From NCBI GenBank assembly GCA_964609675.1, contig CAZSRX010000013.1:1-64000 (forward strand): DNA of 64,000 nt, in the 5' to 3' direction. Shown piece after piece: positions 18,426 to 27,959 of this stretch (positions are counted from its first letter, which is position 1; each line of letters begins with the position of its first letter). A program made the position numbers and the translations under genes. Source of the DNA: CAZSRX01 sp964609675 [NCBI: uncultured Bacteroidota bacterium] (GTDB lineage Bacteria > CLD3 > SB21). A model generated the notes under the pieces. It saw nothing but the letters and a program-made list of their open reading frames with translations, ran no database searches and was not told the DNA's origin.

Positions 18426-19973
18426 ATGCTGGCCCAGGTTCTGAGCGCAACAACCTACGGCATTGACGCCTATATCGTTAAAGTCGAGGCCCATCTGGAA
18501 GGTGCCGCGCCTTATTATATTACCGTCGGTCTTCCGGATGGCGCAGTTAAGGAAAGCAAGGAACGCGTGAACGCGGCCATCAAGAACTCCGGTTTTATGT
18601 TTCCGTTCAAGCGGATTACCATCAATCTGGCGCCGGCGGATATCCGCAAAGAGGGCTCGGCGTTTGATCTGCCGATTGCTATTGGCATACTTGCGGCGCA
18701 TGAGCAGGTTCGGCGGGAATTGCTGGACCGGTATATCATTCTTGGAGAACTGGCGCTCGACGGTACGGTACGTCCCGTGAACGGCGCGTTATCCGTAGCG
18801 GTTAAAGCCAAAACGGAAAATCTTCGCGGAATCATTCTCCCGGCGGCCAATGCCGGCGAAGCCGCTATGATGGATCATCTCGACGTGTTACCCGTGGCCT
18901 CGCTTCAGGAGGCCTGCGCTTTTCTTAATGGCGATATTGAAATAAAACCCCATCGTGTGGATGTTCAGCAGTTGTTCAGCCGACACGACCATTACGGTAT
19001 AGACTTTCAGGACGTCAAGGGACAGGCTCACGCCAAACGGGCGCTCGAAATATCGGCCGCCGGCGGCCATAACATCATTATGATCGGACCGCCGGGCAGC
19101 GGCAAAACGATGCTGGCTAAACGCCTCCCGACAATTCTGCCAAACCTTACGATGGAAGAGGCCCTGGAAACCACAAAAATCCATTCCGTTGCCGGCCTGC
19201 TTCCACCGAATAACCCTCTGATTACCACGCGCCCATTCCGATCGCCCCATCACACGATATCCGACGCCGGGCTCATCGGCGGCGGGCATATTCCTAAACC
19301 CGGCGAAGTCAGCCTTGCGCACGGCGGCGTATTATTCCTGGATGAACTGCCCGAATTCAGAAAGAACGTCCTTGAAGTCATGCGCCAGCCGCTGGAAGAC
19401 GGACAGGTCACAATCAGCCGCGCGGAAATCTCCCTCACTTACCCCTCGAACTTCATGCTGGCCTGCGCCATGAATCCTTGTCCCTGCGGCTATCACGGCG
19501 ATCCTTCCAATAAATGCACCTGCACTCCACCTATTATTCAGCGATATATATCGAAAATCTCCGGACCATTACTGGATAGAATAGACATTCATATCGAGTG
19601 TCCTTCCATCAATTACCAGGAATTATCCGGTGAAACCGTCGGGGAATCTTCCGAAACCATCCGACAGCGCGTCATGAAAGCCCGCTGCATTCAGACAGAA
19701 CGTTTCAAACCTCTACGGGAAAACGGAAAGCGCTTGTTCTGCAATGCCGACATGGAAACCCAGCAGATACGGCAGTTTTGTAAAATTGACCACCGTGGTT
19801 CGGAACTGATGAAAATGGCCATCACCCGTCTTGGCCTGTCCGCACGAGCGTATGACCGTATCCTAAAAGTCGCCCGCACCATTGCCGATTGCTCCGACTC
19901 ATCCGATATAAAACCCGAACATATCAGCGAAGCTATTCAATACCGCAGTCTCGACCGGCAGTTAAGCTGGTAA
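18426..19973 (+). CDS. comM: YifB/ComM family AAA+ ATPase (Mg chelatase-like)
   Basis: 515 residues. The N-terminal ChlI-like fold (MLAQVLSATTYGIDAY, VGLPDGAVKESKERV, LAPADIRKEGSAFDLPIA) is followed by the AAA+ core with Walker A GPPGSGKTM near residue 218, Walker B GVLFLDELPEF, and the C-terminal Mg-chelatase domain with a four-Cys cluster in ACAMNPCPCGYHGDPSNKCTC, typical of YifB. In ComM this protein is a hexameric helicase promoting branch migration during natural transformation. Full length for the family. It begins 35 bases after the GH13 stop and may be cotranscribed with it. Competence in this organism is an inference from family membership only. Confidence 0.93.
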   Translation: MLAQVLSATTYGIDAYIVKVEAHLEGAAPYYITVGLPDGAVKESKERVNAAIKNSGFMFPFKRITINLAPADIRKEGSAFDLPIAIGILAAHEQVRRELLDRYIILGELALDGTVRPVNGALSVAVKAKTENLRGIILPAANAGEAAMMDHLDVLPVASLQEACAFLNGDIEIKPHRVDVQQLFSRHDHYGIDFQDVKGQAHAKRALEISAAGGHNIIMIGPPGSGKTMLAKRLPTILPNLTMEEALETTKIHSVAGLLPPNNPLITTRPFRSPHHTISDAGLIGGGHIPKPGEVSLAHGGVLFLDELPEFRKNVLEVMRQPLEDGQVTISRAEISLTYPSNFMLACAMNPCPCGYHGDPSNKCTCTPPIIQRYISKISGPLLDRIDIHIECPSINYQELSGETVGESSETIRQRVMKARCIQTERFKPLRENGKRLFCNADMETQQIRQFCKIDHRGSELMKMAITRLGLSARAYDRILKVARTIADCSDSSDIKPEHISEAIQYRSLDRQLSW

Positions 19974-20321
19974 TGGATCTGTTATCCGACAAAAAAACTT
20001 TCTTTATTTTTTAATATACCGCATCAATGTTTTTTTCTGTAACCGACCGATGTTGATACGGTAATAATTGCCATCACGGATCTTGTGGTAAATCATTTTT
20101 TAAAGACTTCCAGCGTAATAAATCGTATCCATTCTCTGCGTTTCGTTGGAGAATACCTGTTTTTTGTGATGCAATATTAAATAAACATTTACAGAATACA
20201 GGACTTCCACCCTGCATGTATAGCAGAATATGCAGCAAGGGTATTATAATTCCTGCCGCAGACGTGTATAAAACCGGTTAAACCGGATATCGGGGGATGT
20301 TGGATGCTTTATTCCTTCAGC
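19974..20321. other. Intergenic region between converging comM and htrA
   Basis: 348 bases between two convergent genes. I find no supported coding frame or RNA gene. The only structure is a short hairpin near 20270-20286 that could end the htrA transcript (listed separately). Confidence 0.6.
20270..20286 (-). terminator. Weak candidate terminator of htrA
   Basis: On the minus strand CCGGT-TTA-ACCGG is followed by TTTTAT, 36 bases past the htrA stop. The stem is only five base pairs, so this is a tentative call. Confidence 0.3.
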
Positions 20322-21425
20322 TCACCGTTTATCCAGTTTCAGTTTGGCTGTAAAAATCTTTTTATCACGTACGATTTCCAGATTGATCACATCGCCGACA
20401 CGAAGATCATCGCCGAGAATGACTTTCTGGATGTCGTAATCGTTGTTGACGGGCTGATTATTAATTTTCAGAACCACATCGCTGATTTTCAGCCCGGCTT
20501 TTTCGGCGGGCCCATTCTTGAAAATCTCGGCAATCACAACCCCGCTGACCTGCGAAAGGCCTAAATACTGAGCAATCATGCGGTCTACGGACTGGTATGT
20601 GAAACCCATTGTGAAATTGCGGTCCACGGCTCCGGTTTTTTTAAGGTCCGGTAGGATACGATCGACGCGGTTGATGGGGATGGCGAATCCGATACCGATG
20701 CTGGTTTTGCCCTGCCCGGAACCGCTGTAAATAAACGTGTTGATGCCGATGACTTCGCCCATGGCGTTGACGAGCGGGCCGCCGCTGTTACCGCCGTTGA
20801 TTGCGGCGTCCGTCTGAATCATATTCTGGTACACATGCTCGCCGTCCACAAGCCCGAAATCGCGCCGTGTGGCGCTGATGACGCCTACCGTCACCGTCGG
20901 CTGATTGTTGATGTCAAACAACCCAAACGGGTTGCCGAGCGCCACAACCCATTCCCCCATGATAATATCGTCCGAGTCTCCGAATTTAAGCGGCGTGATT
21001 TTTTTTTCCGGCTGGATTTTCAGCAGGGCGATATCCGTTACGCGGTCAAGCCCGACGATCTGCGCCGGATATTTGGAACCGTCGGTCAGGGTCACTACAA
21101 TTTCGATGGCGTTTTGTACCACATGCTCATTCGTCAGGATATAGCCGTCTTCCGAAATGATAAAACCCGAGCCAAGCCCCTTTACTTTATCGTAATAACG
21201 ATATTTCGGGAAAAATTGGCTGAAAAATTCGTCGTTAAAGAATGAATTGGTGTACGAATATTCTTTCATGCTGACCACGTTAATACCGACGATCGACGGT
21301 ACCACTTTTTTAATGGCGCGTGTCAGGGCATTCTGCCGTGAAGTGGAAACATCCTGACCGTACAACCATTGAACGGTTGACAGCATGAGCATAAATAAAA
21401 TCAAGCTTCGGTGTAACGTCGGCAT
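20322..21425 (-). CDS. htrA: HtrA/Deg-type periplasmic serine protease with one PDZ domain
   Basis: 367 residues: signal peptide (1-24, ending WLYGQ), trypsin-like domain (about 30-260) and a single PDZ domain (about 265-365). The catalytic triad is H101 (LTNEHVV), D131 (TDIALLK) and S214 (NGGNSGGPLVN). The oxyanion and loop regions are intact, so an active enzyme is expected. Family members degrade or refold damaged envelope proteins; the one-PDZ layout resembles DegS or short Deg proteases rather than two-PDZ DegP. It is transcribed towards comM and preceded by the terminator of the transaldolase gene, so it probably has its own promoter in the 116-base spacer. Confidence 0.92.
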   Translation of the reverse strand: MPTLHRSLILFMLMLSTVQWLYGQDVSTSRQNALTRAIKKVVPSIVGINVVSMKEYSYTNSFFNDEFFSQFFPKYRYYDKVKGLGSGFIISEDGYILTNEHVVQNAIEIVVTLTDGSKYPAQIVGLDRVTDIALLKIQPEKKITPLKFGDSDDIIMGEWVVALGNPFGLFDINNQPTVTVGVISATRRDFGLVDGEHVYQNMIQTDAAINGGNSGGPLVNAMGEVIGINTFIYSGSGQGKTSIGIGFAIPINRVDRILPDLKKTGAVDRNFTMGFTYQSVDRMIAQYLGLSQVSGVVIAEIFKNGPAEKAGLKISDVVLKINNQPVNNDYDIQKVILGDDLRVGDVINLEIVRDKKIFTAKLKLDKR

Positions 21426-21487
21426 AATTATTCCTTACTTTATAGTGAATGCATTATTACCGGAATACGTAAATCGTTTTTAGTGTT

Positions 21488-21519
21488 AAAAAAAAAAGGC
21501 AGCAACCTAACTGCCTTTT
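21488..21519 (-). terminator. fsa: Rho-independent terminator of the transaldolase gene
   Basis: On the minus strand a stem AAAAGGCAG / CTGCCTTTT with an eight-base loop runs into ten consecutive T residues, 22 bases after the stop codon of the gene at 21542-22195. Confidence 0.85.
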
Positions 21520-21541
21520 CGTTTATAGGCAATTAACACAT

Positions 21542-22195
21542 TTATTTTCCCGATTTGACCTTTTCCCAGTCAGCCAGGAAATTTTTTATACCGATATCGG
21601 TCAGCGGATGTTTGATGAGTTGGTCAATGACTTTAAACGGCATGGTACAGACGTCGGCGCCGATTCGGCAAGCCTCCACGACATGCATCGGATGGCGGAC
21701 GCTGGCTACCAGCACCTGCGTTGGATAACCATAATTACCGTAGATCGTGCAGATATCTTCGATCAGTTGCATGCCATCGGTGCTGATATCATCCAGCCGG
21801 CCGACAAACGGACTGATAAACGTTGCGCCGGCTTTGGCGGCCAGCAACGCCTGCGAAGGAGAAAAACAGAGCGTAACGTTGGTCTTAATGCCCTCCGATG
21901 TCAGTTGTTTACAGGCCTGCAGTCCGGGTTTGATGAGCGGCAGTTTAATCGTGATATTATCATGAATTTTCGCGAGTTCGTGGGCCTCTTTCATCATGCC
22001 CTCAAAGTCCATACTGACAACTTCGGCGGATATCGGGCCATCAACAATTTTACAAATTTCCTGCAACAATTCCTTGAAATCCACTTTGCCTTCCTTTGCT
22101 ACCAGCGAAGGATTGGTCGTTACGCCGTCCAGAACGCCCATAGATGCCGCTTCGCGAATTTCATTGAGATTCGCCGTATCAATAAAAAATTTCAT
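21542..22195 (-). CDS. fsa: Fructose-6-phosphate aldolase / small transaldolase (TalC/FSA family)
   Basis: 217 residues, the size of the short TalC/FSA subfamily rather than 315-residue TalB. The opening [16 protein letters not shown], the motif VTTNPSL (25-31) and the Schiff-base lysine K84 in NITIKLPL are diagnostic. [11 protein letters not shown] and the C-terminal segment are also conserved. The enzyme either transfers dihydroxyacetone in the non-oxidative pentose phosphate pathway (transaldolase) or cleaves fructose 6-phosphate; sequence alone does not separate the two reliably. The ATG has a strong AGGAGG-like site (rc of CCTCCTTTT at 22200-22208). The gene is monocistronic, closed by a strong terminator. 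Confidence 0.93.
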   Translation of the reverse strand: MKFFIDTANLNEIREAASMGVLDGVTTNPSLVAKEGKVDFKELLQEICKIVDGPISAEVVSMDFEGMMKEAHELAKIHDNITIKLPLIKPGLQACKQLTSEGIKTNVTLCFSPSQALLAAKAGATFISPFVGRLDDISTDGMQLIEDICTIYGNYGYPTQVLVASVRHPMHVVEACRIGADVCTMPFKVIDQLIKHPLTDIGIKNFLADWEKVKSGK

Positions 22196-22487
22196 AAAAC
22201 CTCCTTTTAAGATTTATTTGCCATTGTTTTCAAGATACTGGTTCTGGTTATTTAATGCAAATAAAAAACTTTCATGTCCTATAGCCGTCTTCCATATAAC
22301 GTGTATTCGCTTCAAGGATTTCAATCCATTTGAATATAACGATAGTTATGATGTTTGATTGGAAAAGTAAATTTCTAATACCTTGCATAATAATTTTTTT
22401 TTTATAAAATTATCTTGTTCAAATCTTGGATTGTTTTAAATCATTATTAAAAAAAATAATTATTCATTTTTTCGGAGGGTTACCTTT

Positions 22488-23726
22488 ATGGTTATAAAAG
22501 AAAAAGCAAACTCGAAACCGCCGGAACCGAAAAAGGAATCTCTTGCAGTCCGCTGGTTACTGAAGCTGATTTTTCCTGTTTTGTTGTTTATTGCATTTCT
22601 GATTTTTGCATTCATCGAATGGCGTAACGATTACCACGCTCCGAAGGCCACTGTTCGCACGCTCATTAAGGGCATACAGAACAATCCGAGCGATTTGTTA
22701 AATAACGACCATTTTGATTTTAGCAATGACCTGATTGAGGACCTTGGCAAAGAAGTATATAATTCCTACGTCAAAGTGGATCGGGAAGGGAATAAGATCT
22801 ATCAGCAGGCCCAGTACCTTGTTCGTACCGCAGGCCGGAAAGCATACGCGGAACTGTCCAAGGAAGAAAAGGAAGAGGTTGATAACAAAAGCAAGCGTCT
22901 GTATATGGTACAGACTTTTTACGGAGAAGCTAAAAAAAGCAATCCGTCCCTGGTAGACAGCGCTACCCTGGCCGATGATATCGAAAGGGAGAATTATCTT
23001 TTTAGACACGGGCTCTCGGCGCTTAAAGAAGACGAAAAGGCGCTGATCGGCAACACCAAACGCAGCGATTTTGTTAAGAACAAAAAACAGTTCATCAAAG
23101 ACGAAACTAAAAAAACCAGCGCCAAAGCCGCCGAGCGGAAATACGCCGCCATCCTGAAACTGTATAGCAAGATTGCCGCTGCCGGTAGAAAGGAACTGAT
23201 TAAACAGTTTGCTATCATTGAAAAAACCGGCGCGGCCAAATATAACGCCCTGCCACGCATCCGGCGCAATGAAATCGAAAACCGCAGTTATAATGAATTT
23301 ATTTACACCGAGGGCTATAAAAGCGTCATTGAGGACATCATGGAAGGGCAACCGGACCGATACAACCTGACCAAATACAACGCCGAAATATTTCTGAACG
23401 AAACCAAAGGCATGGAATTCCGCTATGCGGAAGGCCTGAAAAACACCGACCAACGCACCGTAAAAATCCTCGAAAATTTTGATTATACCGCCGGTGTGGA
23501 AATCAAGAAGAACTATCACCGTTTTATTAACCAGGCAGGGCTGAAGCAGTTATTCTGCACATTTCGTGAAACCCTCAGCCAGCAGCCCTTTGAAATGGGA
23601 CGTATGACATACCGTTCTTTTGATACCGCTCTTCTGCATAATGATATCGCCGAGGTCGAAACCAATCTCGGAACCTTCACGTTAAAACTGAGAAACGGCG
23701 ACTGGTACATCATCAATTACCAATAA
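22488..23726 (+). CDS. Unknown membrane-anchored lysine-rich protein
   Basis: 412 residues, not recognised. Residues 1-23 are a basic cytoplasmic tail, followed by one transmembrane helix (WLLKLIFPVLLFIAFLIFAF, about 24-45). The remaining 365 residues should be extracytoplasmic: a charged, helical, Lys/Glu-rich stretch (about 70-320) ending in a short beta-rich tail (VETNLGTFTLKLRNGDWYIINYQ region) that resembles the last strands of NTF2-like domains, though this is only an impression. GGAGGG lies eight bases before the ATG. It is followed after 28 bases by another unknown membrane protein, and the pair probably forms an operon with a promoter in the AT-rich spacer upstream. Confidence 0.7.
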   Translation: MVIKEKANSKPPEPKKESLAVRWLLKLIFPVLLFIAFLIFAFIEWRNDYHAPKATVRTLIKGIQNNPSDLLNNDHFDFSNDLIEDLGKEVYNSYVKVDREGNKIYQQAQYLVRTAGRKAYAELSKEEKEEVDNKSKRLYMVQTFYGEAKKSNPSLVDSATLADDIERENYLFRHGLSALKEDEKALIGNTKRSDFVKNKKQFIKDETKKTSAKAAERKYAAILKLYSKIAAAGRKELIKQFAIIEKTGAAKYNALPRIRRNEIENRSYNEFIYTEGYKSVIEDIMEGQPDRYNLTKYNAEIFLNETKGMEFRYAEGLKNTDQRTVKILENFDYTAGVEIKKNYHRFINQAGLKQLFCTFRETLSQQPFEMGRMTYRSFDTALLHNDIAEVETNLGTFTLKLRNGDWYIINYQ

Positions 23727-23754
23727 CCTACAACCCAATCCGGAGTTATACATC

Positions 23755-24789
23755 ATGATCGGTTTAGATATATTCTTAGGCGTGCTGATACTGACGGCCA
23801 TTTTCATTTTTATTTACAATTTTATAGGGTTTCAGCAAGAACGTCCCATAGCCACCCTGTATCCTGAAGAGAAAAGCATTGACACGCTCAAGACGCAATT
23901 GATTTTTGACAAACAGGAAACCACGCTTACCAACCGCCGGCTTTTTCAGGTCCAGAAAAAATGGCTTTTCTCGCGAAATATATTCACGTTTATGGATCTG
24001 GAGGAAATTACCGCGATTTCTCTTTCGGAATTCCTAAATTTCATTATTTTTTTTATCGGCGTCATCGTATCCTTTATATTCATGCCCCTGGGTTATATAC
24101 TTATCCTTTACGGGCTGGTAAATCACATGCTTCGTCTGACGGTATATTCCACACAGAAAAAAATCAAAATCACATCCTCACTGGCTGATAAAGACAGCTT
24201 CCGTTCTTTTATTACCAACATTCAGACCTACGCATTTAACGTAAAAAACAAAATCAGCGCGCCGGTTTCCGGCACCGTAGTAACGGAGAACACGCCTTCT
24301 AAGGATTTCAAACTGGGTCATGCGGTGATCCTAACCATCATCCTGTATTTTATCGCGGGAATACTTCAGCGCCTCACGGAAGGATCCATAAAATTCGACG
24401 ACATCGTATTTTTCCCCCTGTACCTGGCCATTCCCCTGATTGTGGGTTACCGGAACGGCGCCTGGACAGGTTTCAAGACTGGTTTTTTCGGATTCCTCAC
24501 CCTTTTCACGCTGATTTTTCCGGTCCCGTTTTTGGCTTTGGGAAAATCGGTTTTTATCTGGGAATATCTTGCGGGTTTTCTGATGCTGACCATGGGCGGG
24601 ATGATTTGCGGTATACTGCGGTATGTATGGACCGGTATTCCGGTACTCGCCGCCTGGCTGGTATTTCTGTATTTTTACCGCAACGATTCGATTTACGACA
24701 TGAACACTTATTTACAACTGTCCATAGCCGGATTTATCTATACGCTGATAGCGGCCATTTTCGGGAAAAAGAAAGACGAAAAAAAATAA
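23755..24789 (+). CDS. Unknown polytopic membrane protein
   Basis: 344 residues, not recognised. Residues 1-25 form a membrane helix, followed by a soluble segment (about 30-95) with mixed beta character, a two-helix hairpin (about 92-130), a second soluble segment (130-185), then about five closely packed membrane helices (186-335) ending in the basic tail GKKKDEKK. The layout is therefore anchor, soluble domain, hairpin, soluble domain, five-helix module. It follows the lysine-rich membrane protein by 28 bases with GGAG before the ATG, which suggests that the two products act together at the inner membrane. The function is unknown. Confidence 0.7.
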   Translation: MIGLDIFLGVLILTAIFIFIYNFIGFQQERPIATLYPEEKSIDTLKTQLIFDKQETTLTNRRLFQVQKKWLFSRNIFTFMDLEEITAISLSEFLNFIIFFIGVIVSFIFMPLGYILILYGLVNHMLRLTVYSTQKKIKITSSLADKDSFRSFITNIQTYAFNVKNKISAPVSGTVVTENTPSKDFKLGHAVILTIILYFIAGILQRLTEGSIKFDDIVFFPLYLAIPLIVGYRNGAWTGFKTGFFGFLTLFTLIFPVPFLALGKSVFIWEYLAGFLMLTMGGMICGILRYVWTGIPVLAAWLVFLYFYRNDSIYDMNTYLQLSIAGFIYTLIAAIFGKKKDEKK

Positions 24790-24798
24790 ACGGTAATC

Positions 24799-26112
24799 TT
24801 ATTTAATCAACATCATTTTTCGCACGGCTGTATAACTGCCAGCCGTTAAGCGGTATAGGTATAATCCGCCGGCAACTGTGGAACCCTGGTTGTCACGACT
24901 GTCCCAGTTAACCGTGTACACGCCTTTCCCCTGCCATTTACTCACTAGCGTTCTCACTTCCTGACCGAGCGCGTTGTAAATCTTCAGCGATACCAAACCA
25001 TTCTGTGGCAGATCGTATTGTATCGCTGTACCGCCGTTAAACGGATTGGGATAATTCGGATAAAGTTTGTAGCGGGAGGGTATAACCGCCGGCGGGAGTT
25101 CGGGATCGTCATACCGTACGTTCAGACCGCGTACGGACTGAATAAATGACTCGTAGGTACGGCCGTTAATAAATGCGAAACGGACCGTGTCCCGAACCGT
25201 ATCGGTTTTCGACGCCGGAATGATGTCGCCAAGATTAACAATCCAGTATACGGTAACGTCGGTTTTCTGGTAGAGCGGATTAAAACCGGGATTTTGTATC
25301 GTGGTATACAGATAGGTATCCAGATCAGCAAACGTCCGACCGATTTCATTAACCGTCTGATGCATCAGGCGCAGATTGCCCGCGCTATCGGAGAGCCCGC
25401 CGCCAAGATACCGTATCCCGCTGTAAAATACCGAACCGGTGTCCGGGTGATCAAAAACGTAAACCGCTTTGACTGTATCATCGGCAAAATAACCGCAACT
25501 GTCGTCCGTGTAACCGCTCAAACTGCTGCCGATATCGCCATCATACCCCAGCATTAACCGGAAATGGCTGAACCGCACCGTATCCGTATCATTTCTGCGA
25601 TAAAATTCAAACACAAGGCTCAGATAAATAATATGGCCGCTGTCTTTATAGGCATACTGTAACTGACGGATTCGCAGATTGGATTCCCGGCCCGGAAGGG
25701 AAAAGGTAATCATTTGTGAATCGATTCGGGTATTGGAAATTTTCGGCGAACGGGCTATAAAACGGAACGTATTGCTGTCTCCGGGAAAGCGTCGGGCATT
25801 CGTTCGGCCAACGGAACTGTGATACGTTCGCAGAGTATCCAGTTCATCGTAAGCTACGGCAAGAAATCCCTGATACAGCCCGTTGGAGTATAACATCCCT
25901 TTCATGGTATGCTCACGGAACTCGGCAGAACGCACGGTGTCATATCCCAATGCAACAACCCCCGTAGAAACCGTATTCATACCGGACATAGCGGACCTGA
26001 ATAGATTAACCGTTTCTTTCATAGGATCCCGGCCGGCGATAGCCACCAGAACTGTGGCCGATATGAGCCATAGATAAAAAACTATCGAATGTTTTTTGAA
26101 TAATTTCGTCAT
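24799..26112 (-). CDS. Secreted protein with type IX C-terminal sorting domain
   Basis: 437 residues: signal peptide (about 1-27), a long beta-rich region of unknown function (about 30-345), and a C-terminal sorting domain starting YPNYPNPFNGGTAIQYDLP and ending GGLYLYRLTAG...KMMLIK. This C-terminus is of the same class as that of the cupredoxin at 47-676 and predicts export by the type IX secretion system. The central region mentions no recognisable catalytic motif. It follows ccmE by 7 bases and is convergent with the unknown membrane protein (9 bases between stops). Its role is unknown; being last in the transcript with ccmE need not mean a functional link. Confidence 0.82.
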   Translation of the reverse strand: MTKLFKKHSIVFYLWLISATVLVAIAGRDPMKETVNLFRSAMSGMNTVSTGVVALGYDTVRSAEFREHTMKGMLYSNGLYQGFLAVAYDELDTLRTYHSSVGRTNARRFPGDSNTFRFIARSPKISNTRIDSQMITFSLPGRESNLRIRQLQYAYKDSGHIIYLSLVFEFYRRNDTDTVRFSHFRLMLGYDGDIGSSLSGYTDDSCGYFADDTVKAVYVFDHPDTGSVFYSGIRYLGGGLSDSAGNLRLMHQTVNEIGRTFADLDTYLYTTIQNPGFNPLYQKTDVTVYWIVNLGDIIPASKTDTVRDTVRFAFINGRTYESFIQSVRGLNVRYDDPELPPAVIPSRYKLYPNYPNPFNGGTAIQYDLPQNGLVSLKIYNALGQEVRTLVSKWQGKGVYTVNWDSRDNQGSTVAGGLYLYRLTAGSYTAVRKMMLIK

Positions 26113-26119
26113 GGTTTAT

Positions 26120-26539
26120 TTATCGGAAATCTATGGGCTTTGGATAGGTTGTATCCCTGGCCTCGTACTTTGAGGCACATTTGGTCTGTATTGAACGGGC
26201 CTCAAAAACGCCGCTTCGTTTGAGCCGCCCCTCGGCAACGATTTCCGCGCCTTCTTTGAACATATCCGGGAGGGGATTTTTTCCGACGTAGATTACTTTG
26301 ACCGAAGCCCCATTACGTTGCATGGCAAACTCCACCACACCGGCGCGGTTTAATGAGCCCGGCGTCACCTGACCGTTGATTTTTAAAGGGGTTTCATACG
26401 CTTCATCACCGAGGCCGGATATTTCATCGACAAACAGATAATAGGCGGTACTTCCGCTAAAGCCCCGGTAACCTAGAAAAATAAGCGTAAGCGCCAGAAC
26501 GCTTCCGCCGATGTAAAACTTCAGTCGGTTATCATGCAT
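26120..26539 (-). CDS. ccmE: CcmE-type haem chaperone with CXXXY motif
   Basis: 139 residues. A short N-terminal tail and one membrane anchor (about 8-27) are followed by an OB-fold (about 32-120) with the family segments KINGQVTPGSL, VIYVGKNPLPDMFKEGAEIVAEGRL and FEARSIQTKC. CcmE carries haem in the periplasm to the cytochrome c synthase CcmF/H. In the textbook protein haem is bound covalently to a His in HxxxY; here the same place reads C121-A-S-K-Y125, the CXXXY variant known from archaea and some sulfate reducers. The basic stretch after it is short. No other ccm gene lies in the window; the gene sits between a symporter and a secreted protein. Confidence 0.85.
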   Translation of the reverse strand: MHDNRLKFYIGGSVLALTLIFLGYRGFSGSTAYYLFVDEISGLGDEAYETPLKINGQVTPGSLNRAGVVEFAMQRNGASVKVIYVGKNPLPDMFKEGAEIVAEGRLKRSGVFEARSIQTKCASKYEARDTTYPKPIDFR

Positions 26540-26593
26540 GCCTGTCCTTTCGTGATCGTAATATAACTTACGGAAAAATTAAAATCCACGATT

Positions 26594-27871
26594 TTATGGT
26601 TGTCCGGACGGAGGCTGCGTGCGGTCAATATAAAGCGTGGTAACCATGTCGCCGGTGACGTTAACGACCGTGCGTCCCATATCGAGTATGCGGTCCACGC
26701 CGAGGATGATACCGATGCCTTCCGGGGGCACGCCGACGGACTGCATGACCAGCACGATCATCGGCAGCGAACCTCCCGGAATGCCCGCGGTTCCTATCGC
26801 CGTAAGAACCGTCATCACAATCACCAGCGCCTGCTGGCCTGCAGAGAGATCCACGCCGAAGATCTGCGCGATAAAAAGCACGGTAACGCCTTCATAAAGC
26901 GCTGTGCCGTTCATATTGATGGTTGCTCCCAACGGCAGAACGAATCCTGTAATATTCGGCGATACCTTCAATACCTCCTCGGTCACACGGATTGTTGTCG
27001 GCAAGGTGGCGCTGCTCGAACTGGTTGAAAACGCCGTTACCAGTACCGATTTTACGGCTTTATAAAAATACCAGGGTCCGGTCCGTGCAAAAAGCCTCAA
27101 TATAACGGAATAAGTAAGGCCCATGTGTACCGCATAGCCAATAAAAACGATAATCACATACATACCCAGCGGTTTCAGGATACTCAGGCCGAAACGGGCG
27201 GCTATGCCGAAAACAAGGCACGGCACGGCATACGGCGCAAAACGCATCGCCATATCCACAATGCGAACAGAAAACTCGTACCCCGCCGACAGGCCCCGCT
27301 TAACGGATTCCGTGAGCGTCGGTGAAAGCCGCATCAGCATCGCACCGAACAGAAACGCGAACAGGATGGTCGGCAGCATCTGCATATCCACGATGGCGCG
27401 CAGGATATTTTTCGGCATCAGCATATCCAGAAATGTCATCAGGTTGATATGGATTCCCCTGCTGGTCGTAATAACCTGACTGGAGGTTTCGCCGTACTTT
27501 TCCATCAGGCGGGCCTGTGTCTGCGGGTCGAAACCCCGGCCGGGTTCAAATGCCTGCACCATCACCATGCCAATCAGCACCGCCAATACCGTGAGCACGA
27601 TAAACATAGCCATTGTTTTTAAACCGGTACGGCCCAGCGAATGCCTGCCGCCCAGGTTGGCAACGCCCAGCGACAGCGAGGTAAAGACCAGCGGCACAAC
27701 AATCATGAACAGCAGGCGCAGGAATACCTGTCCGACGGGATCGGTCAGGTTGATAATCGTGGTTTCAAGCACAGTCGCATCCCAGCCGGCCGCTTCAAAC
27801 AGCAGGTTTGCCCCAATACCGGCGACCAGACCAACAACCAATCCAAACAGAATTTTTGTATGCAATGCCAT
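26594..27871 (-). CDS. Dicarboxylate/amino acid:cation symporter (DAACS, GltP-like)
   Basis: 425 residues with about eight membrane helices and two re-entrant hairpins. The family signatures are present: the serine-rich hairpin tip STSSSSATLPTTI, the substrate/cation helix GATINMNGTALYEGV, and the C-terminal hairpin GIPGGSLPMIVLVMQSVG plus DRILDMGRTVVNVTGD, in which the Asp and Arg contact the substrate. The transporter imports glutamate, aspartate or C4-dicarboxylates with protons or sodium. The Arg in the DMGRT position favours an acidic amino acid or dicarboxylate. It is first in a run with ccmE (54 bases downstream) and is separated from the DUF2914-like gene upstream by a terminator. Confidence 0.92.
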   Translation of the reverse strand: MALHTKILFGLVVGLVAGIGANLLFEAAGWDATVLETTIINLTDPVGQVFLRLLFMIVVPLVFTSLSLGVANLGGRHSLGRTGLKTMAMFIVLTVLAVLIGMVMVQAFEPGRGFDPQTQARLMEKYGETSSQVITTSRGIHINLMTFLDMLMPKNILRAIVDMQMLPTILFAFLFGAMLMRLSPTLTESVKRGLSAGYEFSVRIVDMAMRFAPYAVPCLVFGIAARFGLSILKPLGMYVIIVFIGYAVHMGLTYSVILRLFARTGPWYFYKAVKSVLVTAFSTSSSSATLPTTIRVTEEVLKVSPNITGFVLPLGATINMNGTALYEGVTVLFIAQIFGVDLSAGQQALVIVMTVLTAIGTAGIPGGSLPMIVLVMQSVGVPPEGIGIILGVDRILDMGRTVVNVTGDMVTTLYIDRTQPPSGQP

Positions 27872-27906
27872 GGGAATAATTTATTAAAAAAAATAACAGA
27901 ATAAAT

Positions 27907-27939
27907 AAAAAAGGGAAGAACCCGGTTCTTCCCTTTTTT
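27907..27939 (-). terminator. Rho-independent terminator of the tandem DUF2914 gene
   Basis: Minus strand: A-run, stem GGGAAGAAC / GTTCTTCCC with a tight CCG/CGG loop, then a run of T residues, 21 bases after the stop codon at 27960. The element is nearly symmetrical and could work in both directions. Confidence 0.85.
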
Positions 27940-27959
27940 AGCGCTAACTAATTTCTAAA

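Noticed and set aside
22698-23519. 273-residue minus-strand frame opposite the lysine-rich membrane protein, rich in Phe
   Set aside because: Phe-rich content mirrors the Lys codons of the real gene, and the plus-strand gene has a strong GGAGGG site.
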